Shown here piece by piece: positions 17,545-26,868 of a stretch of 64,000 nt of DNA. Numbering within the stretch: position 1 is the first letter of the stretch; every line of letters begins with the position of its first letter. Under the pieces are notes generated by a model. The model was not told the origin of the DNA, ran no database searches, and saw only the letters and a list, made by a program, of their open reading frames with translations. Position numbers and translations under genes: made by a program. The stretch is from Polaromonas sp. C04 (GTDB lineage: Bacteria > Pseudomonadota > Gammaproteobacteria > Burkholderiales > Burkholderiaceae_C). Location: positions 186,001 to 250,000 of the forward strand of contig NZ_MUNS01000020.1 in assembly GCF_002002705.1 (NCBI RefSeq), written 5' to 3'.

Positions 17545-20399
17545 TACGCAAACTCCCGCACTTCACCCGCACCGAACAGGTTGCTGGTGCAGCGCGTGCA
17601 CAGCGTCGGGTGCGCCGGGTCGTGGCCGACGTCGGCGCGGTAATGCCAGCAGCGCTCGCATTTGGTATCCAAACTGGCTGTAGCCCTTATCTGTAGTTCG
17701 CTAGCCGCTACCAAATCAATAGCGGATGTGATGAACACGAACTTCAGGTCGTCCCCGAGACTGGCGAGCAGCGCATGGTCGTCGGCATTCACGCCCAGGG
17801 ACACATTGGCCTGCAAGGACGAACCCACCTGGCCCTCGGCGCGCAGGACTTCGATGTCCTTGTTCACCGCATCGCGCAGTTCGCGGATGCGCGACCATTT
17901 GGCCAGCAGACCGGCATCGGGTGCGGCCAGTTCGCTGTAGGTTTCCATGAAGATGGATTCGCTCTGGCCCGCGAACTTCCAGGCCTCCTCGGCGGTGAAG
18001 GAGAGGAACGGCGCCATCCAGCGCAGCATGGCCTGGGTGATGTGCCACAGCGCGGTTTGCGCACTGCGCCGCGCCAGCGACTTCGGGGCCGTGGTGTAGA
18101 GCCGGTCCTTCAGGATGTCGAGGTAGAACGAGCCCAGGTCTTCGCTGCAATAGATCTGCAGCTTGGACACCACCGGGTGGAATTCGTACACCTTGTAGTG
18201 CGCCAGGATGTCGGCCTGCAGCTGCGCGGCGCGGGCCAACGCGTAGCGATCGATCTCCAGCATCTGGTTCAGGGGCACCGCGTCGGTCGCGATGTCGAAG
18301 TCGCTGGTGTTGGCGAGCAGGAACTTCAGCGTGTTGCGCACGCGCCGGTAGGTGTCCACGACCCGCGCGAGGATTTTGTCGTCGCCGGCAATGTCGCCCG
18401 AGTAGTCGCTCGCGGCCACCCACAGGCGGATGATTTCGGCGCCGAGTTTTTTCGACACGTTCTGCGGGTCGATGCCGTTGCCGAGCGACTTGCTCATCTT
18501 GCGGCCCTGGCTGTCCACCGTGAAGCCGTGCGTCAAGAGGCCGCGGTAGGGCGCGCGGCCCTCCATCGCGCAGGCGATCAACAGCGACGCATGGAACCAG
18601 CCGCGGTGCTGGTCGTGGCCTTCCAGGTACAGGTCGGCCTCGGGGCCGCTCTCGTGGTGGTTGTCCGGATGCGTGCCACGCAGCACGTGGTAGAAGGTCG
18701 AGCCCGAGTCGAACCAGACCTCGAGGATGTCGGCGCTCTTGGTGTAGTGCGGCGCATCTTGCGCACCCAGGATCTCTTCGGCCGTCACGCGGCTCCAGGC
18801 CTCGATGCCGCCATGCTCGACGATGTCGGCGGCCTGGTCGAGGATCTCCATGGTGCGCGGGTGCAGCTCGCCCGAATCCTTGTGCAGGAAGAACGGGATC
18901 GGCACGCCCCAGCTGCGCTGGCGCGAGATGCACCAGTCGGGCCGGCCCGCGATCATGTCGCGCAGCCGCGCCTTGCCGTTTTCCGGGTAGAAACTGGTTT
19001 GCTCGATGGCGTCGAGCGCGGTCTGGCGCAGGGTCTTGGGCGCCTTGTCCTTGGTGAACACACCCACGCCTTCGTCCATGCGGATGAACCACTGGGCCGC
19101 GGCGCGGTAGATCACCGGCGTCTTGTGGCGCCAGCAGTGCGGGTAGCTGTGGCCGATGGTCGCGGTGGCGAGCAGGCGGCCGGCGTTCTGCAGTGCCTCG
19201 ATGATGACCGGCACCGCTTTCCAGATGTTCTGCCCGCCGAACAGCGGAAAGTCGGGTGCGTACGAGCCGTTGCCCTGCACCGGATTCAGGATGTCGTCGT
19301 AGGCCAGGCCATGCGCGACGCAGGAGTTGAAGTCGTCCAGGCCGTAGGCCGGCGACGAGTGCACCAGGCCCGTGCCGTCGCTAGCGGTGGCGTAGTCGGC
19401 CAGATAGACGGGCGACAGGCGCCGGTAGCCCGCATTGGCGTCATACAGCGGGTGCTCGAATTCGAGGCCGCCGAGCTGTTTGCCCTGGACCGTCGCCAGC
19501 ACCGTGCCGGCGAGGTGGTAGCGCTGCAGGCACTGCTCGACCAGCGAGGCGGCCAGGATCAGCAGGCCGCGCTCGGTATCCACCAGCGTGTAGTCGAGCT
19601 CGGGGTTCAGGTTGATCGCCTGGTTCGCGGGGATCGTCCAGGCGGTGGTGGTCCAGATGACGGCAAAGGCATCCTTCTCCAGCGCGGGGAGGCCGAACGC
19701 CGCCGCGAGCCTGGCCGGCTCGTGCGCCTTGAACGCCACGTCGATGGTCTGGCTCTTCTTGTCCGCGTATTCGATCTCGAACTCGGCCAGTGACGAGCCG
19801 CAATCGAAGCACCAGTACACCGGCTTGAGTCCGCGGTACACGAAGCCGCGCTCGATCACGCGCTTGAAGGCGCGCAGCTCGCCGGCCTCGTTGGCGAAGT
19901 CCATCGTCTTGTACGGGTGGTCCCATTCCCCCAGCACGCCCAGGCGCTGGAAATCAAGCATCTGCTGCGCAATCTGCTCGGTCGCGTAGGCGCGGCTTTT
20001 CGCCTGCATCTCGTCGCGGGAGAGATTCCGGCCGTATTTCTTCTCGATCGCGTTCTCGATCGGCAGCCCGTGGCAGTCCCAGCCTGGCACGTACAGCGCA
20101 TCGAAGCCCTCGAGCTGGCGCGCCTTGGTGACCATGTCCTTGAGGATCTTGTTGACCGCGTGGCCCATGTGGATCTGGCCATTGGCGTAGGGCGGGCCGT
20201 CGTGCAGGATGAATTTCGGCGCGCCATGGCGCGCGTCGCGCAGGCGCTGGTACAGGCCCTGCTCGTTCCATTCCCGGGCCCAGCCCGGCTCGCGCTTGGG
20301 CAGGTCGCCGCGCATCGGGAATGGGGTGTCGGGCAGGTTCAGCGTGCTGCGGTAATCGGTTTTGGCAACGGGGTCAGCGGCGGGAGTGGTATCGGTCAT
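17544..20399 (-). CDS. ileS: Isoleucyl-tRNA synthetase
   Basis: A class I aminoacyl-tRNA synthetase of about 951 residues. [17 protein letters not shown] carries the HIGH-type motif, [11 protein letters not shown] the KMSKS loop, and the C-terminal zinc site is CERCW...LCTRC. Two ATGs are possible: the one at 20405 lies only one base after an AAGG, while that at 20399 has ideal 7-base spacing, so I use 20399. A palindromic repeat (17669-17725) is inserted in frame just before the zinc site and encodes [18 protein letters not shown]. Confidence 0.98.
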   Translation of the reverse strand: MTDTTPAADPVAKTDYRSTLNLPDTPFPMRGDLPKREPGWAREWNEQGLYQRLRDARHGAPKFILHDGPPYANGQIHMGHAVNKILKDMVTKARQLEGFDALYVPGWDCHGLPIENAIEKKYGRNLSRDEMQAKSRAYATEQIAQQMLDFQRLGVLGEWDHPYKTMDFANEAGELRAFKRVIERGFVYRGLKPVYWCFDCGSSLAEFEIEYADKKSQTIDVAFKAHEPARLAAAFGLPALEKDAFAVIWTTTAWTIPANQAINLNPELDYTLVDTERGLLILAASLVEQCLQRYHLAGTVLATVQGKQLGGLEFEHPLYDANAGYRRLSPVYLADYATASDGTGLVHSSPAYGLDDFNSCVAHGLAYDDILNPVQGNGSYAPDFPLFGGQNIWKAVPVIIEALQNAGRLLATATIGHSYPHCWRHKTPVIYRAAAQWFIRMDEGVGVFTKDKAPKTLRQTALDAIEQTSFYPENGKARLRDMIAGRPDWCISRQRSWGVPIPFFLHKDSGELHPRTMEILDQAADIVEHGGIEAWSRVTAEEILGAQDAPHYTKSADILEVWFDSGSTFYHVLRGTHPDNHHESGPEADLYLEGHDQHRGWFHASLLIACAMEGRAPYRGLLTHGFTVDSQGRKMSKSLGNGIDPQNVSKKLGAEIIRLWVAASDYSGDIAGDDKILARVVDTYRRVRNTLKFLLANTSDFDIATDAVPLNQMLEIDRYALARAAQLQADILAHYKVYEFHPVVSKLQIYCSEDLGSFYLDILKDRLYTTAPKSLARRSAQTALWHITQAMLRWMAPFLSFTAEEAWKFAGQSESIFMETYSELAAPDAGLLAKWSRIRELRDAVNKDIEVLRAEGQVGSSLQANVSLGVNADDHALLASLGDDLKFVFITSAIDLVAASELQIRATASLDTKCERCWHYRADVGHDPAHPTLCTRCTSNLFGAGEVREFA
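17669..17725 (+). repeat. Dispersed palindromic repeat, copy B (in ileS)
   Basis: GGCTGTAGCCC..TTCG..TAGCCGCTA..AATCAATAGCGG aligns along its whole length with the intergenic copy at 49064-49119. It is antisense to ileS and in frame, just upstream of the zinc-ribbon codons. Confidence 0.7.
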
Positions 20400-20423
20400 G
20401 GCCATGCCTTAATGAACTTGTCG

Positions 20424-20443
20424 TTCCGGCGCACGGGCCGGAA
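20424..20443. repeat. REP-like hairpin between ribF and ileS
   Basis: TTCCGGC-N6-GCCGGAA, a perfect 7-bp stem, lies in the 112-bp gap between ribF and ileS. Its form resembles the small ATTCC..GGAAT hairpins common in betaproteobacterial genomes. There is no T-tract, so it is not a classic terminator. Confidence 0.5.
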
Positions 20444-20511
20444 TCCTGAAAAGGGGTTGCGCGAGGGGGCTTGCGGGGCTTGCGAAATAGCCATTCGCAA
20501 TGGCGGCGGCG

Positions 20512-21522
20512 TCAAATTCGGTCGCGCGTGGTCTGGCGATGGGTTTGCCCGTGCATCGACGCGAAAAACGCACGCGCGTCCAGGCAGTCCCGGGCGATGC
20601 CTGCCTTCAGGGCACCAAGACCTTCGTACTTCAGTTCGTCATGCAGTTTGTGCAGCAGCTCCACCCGGATGATTTTACCGTACGCACCCTCAAGGCCCAG
20701 GGCGGCGGGCCAGTCCAGGCAATGCGTCTCCAGCAGCACGCGTCCGCCGTTCACGTCAAGCGGGTCCAGTGACGGGCGAATCCCCAGGTTCGCCACGCCG
20801 GGCAGTGGCTGCCCGGACAGGCCATGGACCTGCACCGCAAAGATCCCGCTGGCCGCCGGCTTCCAGTGCGCAAAGCGCAAATTCAGGGTCGGAAAGCCCA
20901 GGTCGCGCCCGAGCTTGCGCCCGTGCACCACATGGCCGCTGATGCTGTAGGGGCGCCCGAGCAGGGCCGCGGCATCCATCATGCGGCCCTGGCCCAGCGC
21001 CTCGCGCACCGCGGAGCTGGACACGCGCAGGCCGTGTACCTCGTAGCTGTTCATGCGCGCCACGTCGAAACCGCCCGCGGCGCCGGCGGCATCCAGCATG
21101 GCGTAGTCCCCCGCGCGCTTGGCGCCGAAGCGGAAATCGTCGCCCACCAGCACATATTTGGCGCCCAGGCCGCGCACCAGCACATCATCGATAAAGGCCT
21201 GTGGCGGCAGGGAGGCGAGCCGCGCGTCGAACCGCATCACCACGGTCTGGTCGACGCCGCAGCGCGCCAGTTCGGTGAGCTTGTCGCGCAGGGTGCCGAT
21301 GCGCGCCGGCGCCAGCTCGGGTTTGTGCGCCAGGGCGGCGAAGTAGTCGCGCGGATGCGGCTCGAAAGTCATCACGCAGCTGGGCACGCCGCGGTGCCGC
21401 GCCTCGTTGCTCAAGAGCGCCAGCATGGCCTGGTGGCCGCGGTGCATGCCATCGAAGTTGCCGATCGTCAGTGCGCAGGCGGTGGAGATGCCGGGGTAAT
21501 TGAAACCACGAAAAATCAGCAT
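20512..21522 (-). CDS. ribF: Bifunctional riboflavin kinase/FAD synthetase
   Basis: A 336-residue cytoplasmic enzyme that phosphorylates riboflavin to FMN and adenylates FMN to FAD. The FAD synthetase domain (residues ~15-180) has GNFDGMHRGHQAML. The kinase domain follows (SGHVVHGRKLGRDLGFPTLN). The length is slightly above the usual ~310. It is the first gene of the ribF-ileS-lspA run. A half-copy of the palindromic repeat (GCTATCAAAAAGATAAC) lies just upstream of the ATG. Confidence 0.97.
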   Translation of the reverse strand: MLIFRGFNYPGISTACALTIGNFDGMHRGHQAMLALLSNEARHRGVPSCVMTFEPHPRDYFAALAHKPELAPARIGTLRDKLTELARCGVDQTVVMRFDARLASLPPQAFIDDVLVRGLGAKYVLVGDDFRFGAKRAGDYAMLDAAGAAGGFDVARMNSYEVHGLRVSSSAVREALGQGRMMDAAALLGRPYSISGHVVHGRKLGRDLGFPTLNLRFAHWKPAASGIFAVQVHGLSGQPLPGVANLGIRPSLDPLDVNGGRVLLETHCLDWPAALGLEGAYGKIIRVELLHKLHDELKYEGLGALKAGIARDCLDARAFFASMHGQTHRQTTRDRI

Positions 21523-21694
21523 GGCGTGTTATCTTTTTGATAGCAGATCGCGCCCGTCGAACATGGGCCTGACGCTAAATTGTCATGAAAAGAGTATATT
21601 GTGACTCAGCCGGGTCGCCGCCGTCGTGCCGCGATCGACTTGAAAACGCATCGCTGCGTGCCAGTAGTTTTTTAACTGTTGTTGGAGGCGTGTT

Positions 21695-22252
21695 TTGAAG
21701 GTCTTGAAGCTGTCAGCTCAGGGGTTGCCCCAGTCGTGGATTTCACTGGAACAGGCAGTGATTCACTATGCCGCCCAGGAAGTGCGCTGGGAGGTGGGGG
21801 GCGAGGTGGCCGTGTTCCGCGGTGGCCACAACGCGGTCTCGGGCGAGCAGTCGATCATCACCGTCAACAGCATCATCGGCACCCGGGGCGTGCCCAACAT
21901 CAACCCATTCCACCTCAAGCCCGGCCTGACCAACAGCAAGCTGTTTGCGCGCGACCGCAACATCTGCGCCTATTGCGGCAACCAGTTTCATGAAGAAGAG
22001 CTGACGCGCGAGCACATCATCCCGTTCGCGCAGAACGGCGTCGACAAGTGGATGAACGTGGTCACCGCCTGCCGCGCCTGCAACCACCGCAAGAGCAGCC
22101 GCACGCCCGAGCAGGCCCACATGCCGCTGCTCTACACCCCGTACGTGCCCAGCCTGTGGGAAGACTTCATCCTGCGCAACCGCCGGATTCTGGCGGACCA
22201 GATGGAGTTCCTGATGGCGCATCTGCCCAAGACCTCGCGCCTGTACAGTTGA
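21695..22252 (+). CDS. HNH endonuclease family protein
   Basis: A 185-residue protein starting at a TTG preceded by GGAGG at 21684-21688. The C-terminal half has a zinc-binding HNH fold: CAYCGNQF and CRACNHRKS supply four cysteines, and the catalytic His-Asn-His is in REHIIPFAQNGVDKWMNV..CNHRK. The N-terminal ~85 residues show no domain I recognise. It stands alone, with no methylase, intron or phage genes nearby, so a restriction or homing role is not supported. Similar solitary HNH proteins are common in bacteria with unknown function. Confidence 0.85.
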   Translation: MKVLKLSAQGLPQSWISLEQAVIHYAAQEVRWEVGGEVAVFRGGHNAVSGEQSIITVNSIIGTRGVPNINPFHLKPGLTNSKLFARDRNICAYCGNQFHEEELTREHIIPFAQNGVDKWMNVVTACRACNHRKSSRTPEQAHMPLLYTPYVPSLWEDFILRNRRILADQMEFLMAHLPKTSRLYS

Positions 22253-22285
22253 CGCGCCGGGCGCGCCCGGCGTCCTGCGCCGTCT

Positions 22286-23671
22286 TCAGTTCGTCAGTTC
22301 CAGCACCACCGCATTGTTCCCGGCCGCGGGCCAGGTACGCCCGGTGATCCGCTCGCCGTTGAATTCGGCCGTGATGGCACGGATGCCCGCCGGGGCGGTC
22401 TTGAGGGTCGAACTCGAAACACCAGCGACGCCGGCGGGCGGCACCCCGGGTGGGGGCGTCTGGCCGTCGAAGCTGATTTTGTCGCGCACGGCATCGAAAT
22501 AGCCGCGTGGACGCGTCAGCGTGACGACCGAGCCGGCGCCCTGGTCGCCGGCCTTCAGTCGCTCCGGGTGCATGTCCACGATGCGGCTCGAGCGGGGGAA
22601 CGGGCTGCGGTAAATGTGCGTGGTGGCGTAGCCCGGTGCGCTGATGACGAACTCATACGGCACACCGGCTTGTGCCTTGAACGGGCCCCACAACCCGTCG
22701 GCGGCGATGGTCTGGCTGAGCACGGCAGCGCCGATGCGCTCGCCCGTGGCCGGGTCGGTCGCATACACCGCCAGCTGCGCACCGGCCAACGGCAGGTTGT
22801 TGCTGAAGTCGCCGGAGGCGGGGTCGCTGGACTGCACACCCAGGCCGGTGACCTTGCCACCCAGCACGGGCGCCGCCTCGGGCACGATGGCCAGCGTGCG
22901 GGGCGCGTGGCCGGTGATGAAGGTGTACATGGCGCCGAAGGCCGCTTGCGAAAACGCGGTTTCGCGATGGTCGACACGCGGAATCACCACATTGGTCGCC
23001 CCCTTGAGCGCCGGGCCCTCGAACGTCACATTGGTGGGCTTGCCCTTGGCGCCGATCCACAGGCCGTCGGGCTGGGCGTACTTGTCGTTATTGTCGGAGC
23101 GGATCGTCAGCCATTTCACGCCAGGCGTGACTTCATCGCCGTTCGGACCCTTGGGCGCATTGAGCCCGGTGAGGAATGGCCCGGTGCCCGAGAATTCGTT
23201 GCCTTCGTTGAAGCCCTTGATGGCCCAGACGCCGTGGTTGGGCGTGCCGCCCAGGATGGCCTGACTCACGGTTTTGTCACCACCGCCGTTCCGGATGTAA
23301 TTGCGAATGGCGTTGCCGCCGCGCGAGTTGCCCACCAGCACCACCTGGCTGGCCCCGGTCGCCCGGCGCACCTGGTCGACCGCGGCGCTCAGGTACGCCA
23401 TGTTCTCCGCGGTTGACGAGCGTCCGGCCTGTGGCTTGCTGTCGTCGTCGCGCGCCAGCGGGTAGGGCACATCGATGGCATGCAGGCGATTGGCCGGCCA
23501 GCCGTTCGACTCGAAGCGCCAGATCGTGGTCTGCCAGAGCGCGGCGCTGTCGCCGTTGCCATGCACGAAGACGATGGGCGGGGCTTCCTGCAAGCTGGGC
23601 CCGGTGGCGCAGCCGGCCAGCAGCACGGTGCTGGTCATCAACCCGAGGAACAGGCGACGGGTGGTCATCAT
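22286..23671 (-). CDS. Lipase-like alpha/beta hydrolase lipoprotein
   Basis: A 461-residue secreted protein. MMTTRRLFLGLMTSTVLLAGC is a signal with lipobox LLAGC, implying lipid attachment; an Arg-Arg pair precedes the hydrophobic core. The hydrolase part has PIVFVHGNGDSAALW and the nucleophile elbow LVGNSRGGNA. The C-terminal ~190 residues are probably beta-rich domains (AVYATDPATGERIGAAV). Triacylglycerol lipase or polyester-oligomer hydrolase activity is plausible but unproven. The ATG at 23671 has a good GGAG. The start lies only 20 bp from a terminator hairpin. Confidence 0.75.
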   Translation of the reverse strand: MMTTRRLFLGLMTSTVLLAGCATGPSLQEAPPIVFVHGNGDSAALWQTTIWRFESNGWPANRLHAIDVPYPLARDDDSKPQAGRSSTAENMAYLSAAVDQVRRATGASQVVLVGNSRGGNAIRNYIRNGGGDKTVSQAILGGTPNHGVWAIKGFNEGNEFSGTGPFLTGLNAPKGPNGDEVTPGVKWLTIRSDNNDKYAQPDGLWIGAKGKPTNVTFEGPALKGATNVVIPRVDHRETAFSQAAFGAMYTFITGHAPRTLAIVPEAAPVLGGKVTGLGVQSSDPASGDFSNNLPLAGAQLAVYATDPATGERIGAAVLSQTIAADGLWGPFKAQAGVPYEFVISAPGYATTHIYRSPFPRSSRIVDMHPERLKAGDQGAGSVVTLTRPRGYFDAVRDKISFDGQTPPPGVPPAGVAGVSSSTLKTAPAGIRAITAEFNGERITGRTWPAAGNNAVVLELTN

Positions 23672-23690
23672 GGCGTTCTCCAGTTCGAAT

Positions 23691-23721
23691 AAAAAAGCCC
23701 GCAAGTCCAGGACCTGCGGGC
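23691..23721 (-). terminator. Rho-independent terminator after acyl-CoA dehydrogenase pair
   Basis: On the minus strand GCCCGCA-N11-TGCGGGC is followed by six T residues. It ends the acyl-CoA dehydrogenase transcript directly before the lipase-like gene. Confidence 0.8.
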
Positions 23722-23746
23722 ATTGTTTGCTATCAATGGCGAAGCG

Positions 23747-24862
23747 TCATGCGAATACGCCGGCCTTGTCCTGCATGCGCTGCGAGACCTCGCCCAGGTG
23801 GTGCAGGGTGTCGCCAAAGGTCATCTCCATCTGCGTGAGCCGCTTGAAGTAGTGGCTCACGATGTACTCGTCGGTCACGCCGATGCCGCCGTGCAGCTGC
23901 ACCGCCTGCTGGCCGACAAAGCGCATCGACACGCCCAGTTGGTACTTGGCGCGCGCCAGCGCGCGGCGCCGTTCCTCGGTGGGGGCGTTGAGCTTGAGCG
24001 CGGCGTAGTAGCTCATGGAGCGCGCCAGCTCCAGCTGCATTTTCATGTCGGCAACACGGTGCCGCAGCGCCTGGAAGCTGCCGATGAACACGCCGAACTG
24101 CTTGCGCGTGTTCAGGTACTCGGCCGTGATCGCCATCGTCTTGTCCATCACGCCCACGCCTTCGGCGCAGGTGGCGGCGATGCCGATGTCGACCGCGTGT
24201 TCCAGTGCGCTCAAGCCGTCGAGCGTGATCAGGCTGGCCGGGGCATCCTCGAGGGTGATCTCGGCGGCGCGGCCACCATCCTGCGTGCCGTAGCCGCGGG
24301 TGCTGACGCCGGCGGCGCTGCGCTCCACCAGGAACAGCGCCAGCTTGCCGTCCACGGTAGCGGGCACGATGAAAGCGTCGGCCTGGTCGCCCACGGATAC
24401 TATGCTTTTGCTAGCGCTCACCGTCCATCCGGTGCCGGCTTGCGCCGCTTTGGCCGCGCAGACATCGAGCTGGTAGCGGGCCGCGCGCTCCTGTTGCGCC
24501 AGCACGACCAGCGCTTCGCCGCTGGCAATCCTGGGCAGCCACGCGGCCTTGACGGCTTCGGGGGCGTAGCCCGAGAGCACGCCGCCGGCGATCAGCGTCT
24601 GCACCAGCGGCTCCAGCACGATGCCGCGCCCGAGCTCCTCCATCACCACCATGCCCTCGACCGGGCCCATGCCCAGGCCGTCATGGGCTTCGGGGATGTA
24701 CAGGCCGGCCAGGCCGAGTTGCGCGAGTTCGGTATAGGCCTCGCGCGAGAAGCCGCCGGCGCGGACGATGCCCTGGCGGCGCTCGAAGCTGTAACCCTTG
24801 TCCACCCATTTGCGCACCGCGTCGCGCAGATGTTCCTGGTCGTCCGTGAAATCAAAGTCCAT
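23747..24862 (-). CDS. Acyl-CoA dehydrogenase, small subunit (PimD-like)
   Basis: A 371-residue flavoprotein of the acyl-CoA dehydrogenase family. MDFDFTDDQEHLRDAVRKWV opens the helical N-domain, and LHGGIGVTDEYIVSHYFKRL lies in the C-terminal domain. It resembles PimD, the small subunit of pimeloyl-CoA dehydrogenase. It follows the large subunit gene by only 9 bp, so the two products probably form a heteromer that desaturates an acyl- or dicarboxyl-CoA. The start at 24420-24395 includes a weak, degenerate match to the palindromic repeat. Substrate is uncertain. Confidence 0.9.
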   Translation of the reverse strand: MDFDFTDDQEHLRDAVRKWVDKGYSFERRQGIVRAGGFSREAYTELAQLGLAGLYIPEAHDGLGMGPVEGMVVMEELGRGIVLEPLVQTLIAGGVLSGYAPEAVKAAWLPRIASGEALVVLAQQERAARYQLDVCAAKAAQAGTGWTVSASKSIVSVGDQADAFIVPATVDGKLALFLVERSAAGVSTRGYGTQDGGRAAEITLEDAPASLITLDGLSALEHAVDIGIAATCAEGVGVMDKTMAITAEYLNTRKQFGVFIGSFQALRHRVADMKMQLELARSMSYYAALKLNAPTEERRRALARAKYQLGVSMRFVGQQAVQLHGGIGVTDEYIVSHYFKRLTQMEMTFGDTLHHLGEVSQRMQDKAGVFA

Positions 24863-24871
24863 TTTTGTTCC

Positions 24872-26050
24872 TTAACCGAGTACTGTCTGAGCGACGATAT
24901 TTCGTTGCACTTCGTTGCTGCCGCCGTAGATGGTGGTCTTGCGCAGGTTGAAGTAGGTCGAGGCCAGCGGCGCGCAGTGGGCGGCGCCCACGTAGTCGCC
25001 CTGCCAGCCGGCTTCCATCGCCTCATGAATGAGGGGCAGGCTGTAGGGGCCGGCGGCCAGCATCATGAGTTCGCTGTAGCGCTGCTGGATTTCGCTGCCG
25101 CGGATCTTGAGCAGGCCCGCCACGTCGAGCGAATTCTTGCCCGACTTCTCGGCCGACAGCACGCGCAGCACCATCATCTCCAGCGCCACCACATCGACCT
25201 CGAGCTTGGCGATCTCGTCGCGGAAGCGGGTGTCTTCATACACGCCCTCGGCCTTGGCGATGCGCTTGAGGCGCTCGAGTTCGCGCTTGGCCCGGTTTAC
25301 GTCGGCGATGTTGGTGCGTTCGTGGCTCAGCAGGTGCTTGGCGTAGGTCCAGCCCTTGTTCTCCTCGCCGATCAGGTTCTCGGCCGGCACTTCGACGTTG
25401 TCGAACCAGACCTCGTTGACCTCGGCCTCGCCGTCCAGCAGCACGATGGGGCGCACCGTCACGCCGGGCGACTTCATGTCGATCAGCAGAAAACTGATGC
25501 CGGTTTGCGGCTTGCCCTCGGTGCTGGTGCGCACCAGGCAGAAAATCCATTCGCCGTACTGGCCCAGGGTGGTCCAGGTTTTCTGGCCGTTGACGATGTA
25601 TTTGTCGCCTTGGCGCTCGGCCCGGGTCTTGACGGAGGCGAGGTCGGAGCCCGAGCCCGGCTCGCTGTAGCCCTGGCTCCACCAGACCTCGCCGCTGGCA
25701 ATGCCGGGCAGGAAGCGCTTTTGCTGCTCGGCATTGCCGAAGGTCATGATCACGGGCGCCACCATCACCGGGCCGAACGGCACCACGCGCGGCGCACCGG
25801 CCAGCGCGCATTCTTCCTCGAACAAATGTTTTTGCACCGCGTTCCAGCCCGGGCCGCCGAACTGCGTGGGCCAGCCCCAGCCGAGCCAGCCTTTCTTGCC
25901 CAGGATCTTGGCCCAGCGCTGCATGTCGTCGCGCGACAGGCGCAGGGAGTTGTGCACCTTGTGCGAGATGTCGGGAGGCAGGTTCGCGTGCACCCAGCTG
26001 CGGATGTCTTCGCGAAACTTCTGTTCTTCGGGGGTAAAGGCCAAATCCAT
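24872..26050 (-). CDS. Acyl-CoA dehydrogenase, large subunit (PimC-like)
   Basis: A 392-residue acyl-CoA dehydrogenase starting MDLAFTPEEQKFREDIRSW. SQGYSEPGSGSDLASVKT is the flavin-proximal segment and TTIYGGSNEVQRNIVAQ the C-terminal signature. The usual glutamate of YEGT is replaced by glycine, as in PimC-type large subunits of heteromeric enzymes. The partner small subunit is encoded 9 bp downstream. The overall match to PimC is good, but a substrate other than pimeloyl-CoA is possible. An upstream open frame to 26245 lacks homology. Confidence 0.92.
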   Translation of the reverse strand: MDLAFTPEEQKFREDIRSWVHANLPPDISHKVHNSLRLSRDDMQRWAKILGKKGWLGWGWPTQFGGPGWNAVQKHLFEEECALAGAPRVVPFGPVMVAPVIMTFGNAEQQKRFLPGIASGEVWWSQGYSEPGSGSDLASVKTRAERQGDKYIVNGQKTWTTLGQYGEWIFCLVRTSTEGKPQTGISFLLIDMKSPGVTVRPIVLLDGEAEVNEVWFDNVEVPAENLIGEENKGWTYAKHLLSHERTNIADVNRAKRELERLKRIAKAEGVYEDTRFRDEIAKLEVDVVALEMMVLRVLSAEKSGKNSLDVAGLLKIRGSEIQQRYSELMMLAAGPYSLPLIHEAMEAGWQGDYVGAAHCAPLASTYFNLRKTTIYGGSNEVQRNIVAQTVLG

Positions 26051-26247
26051 TCGATAAATCTCCAGTGAATGCCGGGCAGAATTGCCGTTTTTAGCACGAC
26101 CGTTCGATTGCTTCTGTCCAAGTGGCGACAAGCCCGGCGGCAGGCATAGTTTTGCACGCTTTGCAGGTGCTGCGCCAGCACGTTTTCCTGTCGGCCCCCA
26201 ACCGGGTGGACAAGCGCGTCCGGGTGAGCCCGATAATTCCGCCAACT

Positions 26248-26829
26248 ATGAAAAACATTGTGATTTTGATCTCGGGCGAGGGCTCCAACATGGCGGCCAT
26301 CGTGCGGGCGGCCCGGCGTGACGGCTGGCAGGGGAAATGGGGCGCCCGTGTGGCGGCCGTCATCAGCAACAAGGCCACGGCCAGGGGCCTGGTCTTCGCG
26401 CGCGAGCAGGGCCTTGCGGCCGAGGTGGTCGAGCACACCGTGCATCCGTCGCGCGAGGCGTTCGACGCCGCACTGGCCGCGGCCATCGAGCGCCATCAGC
26501 CGGCGCTGGTGGTGCTGGCCGGTTTCATGCGCATCCTGACGCCGGATTTCGTCAGTCGCTACGAGGGGCGGCTGCTCAACATCCACCCCTCGCTGTTGCC
26601 AGCCTTCCCGGGCTTGCACACGCACCAGCGCGCGATCGAGGCCGGCTGCCAGGTGGCCGGGGCCACCGTGCATCAGGTGACGGCGGAACTGGACCACGGT
26701 CCGATCCTGGCGCAGGCCGTGGTGCCGCTGCTGCCGCACGACACGCCCGAGACGCTGGCCGCGCGGGTTCGCACCCAGGAGCACCTGCTCTACCCGCGCG
26801 CAATCGCGCAGTTGCTTCCAAATTTATAG
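26248..26829 (+). CDS. purN: Phosphoribosylglycinamide formyltransferase
   Basis: A 193-residue GAR transformylase acting in de novo purine synthesis with 10-formyl-THF. Visible motifs are ISGEGSNMAAIV, the catalytic-site segment IHPSLLPAFPGLHTHQ and ELDHGPIL. It is slightly short compared with E. coli PurN (212). The TAG stop lies within a copy of the palindromic repeat (26818-26868), which therefore seems to have set the C-terminus. It is convergent with the DUF1653 gene. Confidence 0.96.
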   Translation: MKNIVILISGEGSNMAAIVRAARRDGWQGKWGARVAAVISNKATARGLVFAREQGLAAEVVEHTVHPSREAFDAALAAAIERHQPALVVLAGFMRILTPDFVSRYEGRLLNIHPSLLPAFPGLHTHQRAIEAGCQVAGATVHQVTAELDHGPILAQAVVPLLPHDTPETLAARVRTQEHLLYPRAIAQLLPNL

Positions 26830-26868
26830 CTGACAGCGAATAGCCAGCAAGGGATACAGGCACTTTTC
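26818..26868 (-). repeat. Dispersed palindromic repeat, copy F (purN 3' end)
   Basis: Read on the minus strand, AAAAGTGCCTGTATCCCTTG..TTCGCTGTCAGCTATAAATTT aligns with the copy at 49064-49119. It supplies the purN stop codon and fills the gap to the convergent DUF1653 gene, whose stop it touches. Confidence 0.7.

Noticed and set aside
15466-17643. 725-codon open frame on the plus strand
   Set aside because: It is antisense to the Na/Pi transporter and lspA, is Arg/His/Gln-rich with no domain, and arises from the high-GC codon bias of the real genes.
17775-19793. 672-codon open frame antisense to ileS
   Set aside because: Low-complexity composition and complete overlap with an unmistakable ileS gene.
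21695-22252. HNH gene as part of a restriction or phage system
   Set aside because: No methyltransferase, terminase, integrase or intron features are adjacent.
24395-24420. Full copy of the palindromic repeat in the small acyl-CoA dehydrogenase gene
   Set aside because: Only the GCTAGC..CATAG palindrome is similar; the flanking AGCCC/GCCAG part aligns poorly, so it is not counted among the firm copies.
23723-26068. 781-codon open frame antisense to the acyl-CoA dehydrogenase pair
   Set aside because: Both dehydrogenases are clear on the other strand; the frame is a composition artefact.
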